Part shown: one piece after another, positions 62,684 through 64,000 of the stretch
Layout: each line of letters starts with the position of its first letter
How positions within the stretch are numbered: position 1 is the stretch's first letter
Source of the DNA: Amnibacterium flavum
GTDB lineage: Bacteria; Actinomycetota; Actinomycetes; Actinomycetales; Microbacteriaceae
Assembly (NCBI RefSeq): GCF_003097495.1
Contig: NZ_QEOP01000002.1
Location: 372,001-436,000, forward strand
Length of the DNA stretch: 64,000 bases
Direction: 5' to 3'
Notes under the pieces: generated by a model
Database searches by the model: none
The model's input: only the letters and a program-made list of their open reading frames with translations
What the model was told of the DNA's origin: nothing
Program-made: the position numbers and the translations under genes

Positions 62684-63037
62684 ATGTTCCTGACCGTCGA
62701 CCCGTCGTCGCCGACGCCGCTGTTCCAGCAGCTCGCTGACGGGGTGCGCGCCGAGGTCATCCGCGGCGCGCTGCGTCCCGGGTCCCGGCTGCCGTCGGCG
62801 AAAGAACTCGCGGAGTCCCTCGAGATCAACGTGCACACGGTCCTCAAGGCGTATGCGGTCCTCCGAGATGAGGGCCTGGTCGACCTCCGACGAGGTCGTG
62901 GAGCGGTGCTGACCGCTCAGGCGTCGTCGCTCGGTGACCTGTCGCTCGACCTTCCGCGACTCGTCGCCCGTGCCAGAGCGGCGGGCGTCGGCCCGGCCGC
63001 CCTCGTCGCCCTGATCAAAGAGGAGTACTCCCGATGA
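62684..63037 (+). CDS. GntR-family regulator (YtrA-type, short)
   Basis: 117 residues. A winged helix-turn-helix domain (about 12-75: LFQQLADGVRAEVIRGAL, RLPSAKELAESLEINVHTVLKAY) is followed by only a short C-terminal helix, as in the YtrA subfamily, which usually controls an adjacent membrane or ABC gene. It overlaps the next gene as ATGA, the standard arrangement. It lies behind a strong operator. Confidence 0.92.
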   Translation: MFLTVDPSSPTPLFQQLADGVRAEVIRGALRPGSRLPSAKELAESLEINVHTVLKAYAVLRDEGLVDLRRGRGAVLTAQASSLGDLSLDLPRLVARARAAGVGPAALVALIKEEYSR

Positions 63038-64000
63038 ACGCTCGAATCGCTGTCGCATCCCCAGCTGGTGTTCGTCGCTATCGGAGTCGACTCGTCGTTC
63101 TGGGGGCGCTCCCGCCGGTGCTCCTCGTCCTCGGGGCGCTGGCGGTCGTCATCGCCTGGACTCCGTCGCTTCCGGCGGAGGTGGCGCAGCACTGGAATGC
63201 AGCGGGACGAGCTGACGGGTACGGTCCCGCATGGGCACCCGCCCTGGTGGGCGCCGCGGTGGTCCTGATCGTCGCGGCCGGTGCCGTCGCCTCCGGATGG
63301 AGTCCGATCGATGCGGCCAGAAGCCGGGGCGCCCGCGTGCTCCTCGCGTCCGCCTGGGGAGTCTCGGGACTGCTGTCGATACTTCAGCTCGGCACTCTCG
63401 CACCGCAACTGGGCGGCGGGGTCGACGCCGTCCAGACGCTCCCCGTCGGAGCCCTGATCGGCGGATTCGTCGGAGGTCTGCTCCTCGCGGTCATCGGGTG
63501 GTTCGCGGCGCCCCGCGGCCTCGAACAGGTACAGGCCGGTGCGGACGGCGACACGGTGCCGGCCGTGTCGCTCGCTCCCGGTCAGCGCGCGGTCTGGGCC
63601 GGCTCGACCCACGCCCCCCTCTGGTTGATCGTGGCGCTGACCGCTGCCGTCGTCGGGATGCTCGTGTTCGCTCTCGCCGTCGCCGCATCGGGAGACGCGA
63701 CGGCCTTCGCCCTCCTCCTCCCCGGCGTCGTTCTGGCTGCCGCGCTGTCCACCCTGTTCTGGCGGGTGCGGATCGACTCGCGCGGTGTGCTGGTGCGCTC
63801 GTTCCTCGGCGCCCCTCGCTATTGGATCCCGCTGTCCGAGCTCGACGATGTGAAGGTTCTCCCGGTGTCGCCCGTCGGCGATTTCGGAGGTTGGGGCCTC
63901 CGCTTCGGTCCGCGACGCACGGGTGTCGTCCTGCACACCGGTCCGGGGCTGCAGTTCGAGCGGACCACCGGACGCGCGCTCGTGGTCACCATCGACGACG
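63034..64000 (+). CDS. DUF1648 membrane protein (partial, runs off the window)
   Basis: 322 codons visible. ATG 63034 overlaps the gntR stop. The N-terminus has a membrane segment followed by VAQHWNAAGRADGYG, the DUF1648 signature, and then more membrane segments at about 70-90, 130-152, 195-215 and 225-245; a soluble C-terminal domain (from about 260) reads like a PH-type strand set (VRIDSRGVLVRSF). Proteins of this kind sit in GntR-controlled operons in firmicutes and actinobacteria; Bacillus SdpI immunity protein shares the domain. Function here unknown. Confidence 0.85.
   Translation, partial: MNARIAVASPAGVRRYRSRLVVLGALPPVLLVLGALAVVIAWTPSLPAEVAQHWNAAGRADGYGPAWAPALVGAAVVLIVAAGAVASGWSPIDAARSRGARVLLASAWGVSGLLSILQLGTLAPQLGGGVDAVQTLPVGALIGGFVGGLLLAVIGWFAAPRGLEQVQAGADGDTVPAVSLAPGQRAVWAGSTHAPLWLIVALTAAVVGMLVFALAVAASGDATAFALLLPGVVLAAALSTLFWRVRIDSRGVLVRSFLGAPRYWIPLSELDDVKVLPVSPVGDFGGWGLRFGPRRTGVVLHTGPGLQFERTTGRALVVTIDD

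Overview
The window is about 70% GC, has dense short-spaced genes with strongly G/C-biased third codon positions, uses many GTG/TTG starts and ATGA overlaps, and carries typical actinobacterial genes: EttA, paired ClpP1/ClpP2, GTP-type PEP carboxykinase, a SigK/RskA/class F sortase operon, group II truncated globin and a cysteine-free ribosomal protein L36. It looks like chromosomal DNA of a member of the Microbacteriaceae (order Micrococcales). The family is an inference from gene content and protein style, not from a search.

Layout. 0-7.3 kb: tail of an unknown gene, an SSB, a lipoprotein, EttA, two thioesterases around a small L36 gene with a Zur-like operator, and a flavoprotein dehydrogenase. 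7.4-13.5 kb: an unknown membrane protein, globin and MscS channel, then PepN, with a small repeat cluster between MscS and PepN. 13.5-18.3 kb: DUF2332 protein, RpiB, a Nei-type glycosylase without zinc-finger cysteines, PaiB-like protein and amidohydrolase. 18.3-24.5 kb: Dps, a two-component system, Pr6Pr membrane protein, RidA and flotillin. 24.6-28.2 kb: an accessory-looking patch with a decayed LGFP-repeat gene, small unknown proteins and two tRNA genes. 28.2-37.4 kb: trigger factor, ClpP1, ClpP2 and ClpX, interrupted by an operon for a DUF4397 surface protein, class F sortase, SigK and RskA, a tandem RskA-like paralogue and an alpha/beta hydrolase. 37.5-45 kb: a membrane-anchored molybdenum oxidoreductase, methyltransferase, a Cys/Met-rich copper-storage-like protein, M3 peptidase, a short upstream ORF and an HdeD-like protein. 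45-53 kb: ValS with a coupled acetyltransferase, a creatininase-family amidase and a 1254-residue polytopic membrane protein. 53-57 kb: a head-to-head array of intergenic repeats, PEP carboxykinase and a divergent RamB-like regulator. 57-62.6 kb: a peptide-type ABC importer operon with a divergent TetR regulator. 62.6-64 kb: a GntR regulator with a clear promoter/operator, coupled to a DUF1648 membrane protein that runs off the window.

How genes work together. Protein quality control (Tig, ClpP1P2, ClpX, PepN, M3 peptidase) dominates the middle. The SigK operon appears to tie a sortase and its likely substrate to an anti-sigma factor. Several genes have a -10-like hexamer 6-7 bases before the start codon and no Shine-Dalgarno sequence, which suggests leaderless mRNAs. 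There is no phage, transposase, integrase or CRISPR array. The best leads for something new are the repeat array at 53.1-53.4 kb, the short upstream ORF with an in-frame amber codon at 43.1 kb, the RskA-like paralogue lacking its sigma-binding domain, and the giant zinc-ribbon membrane protein.
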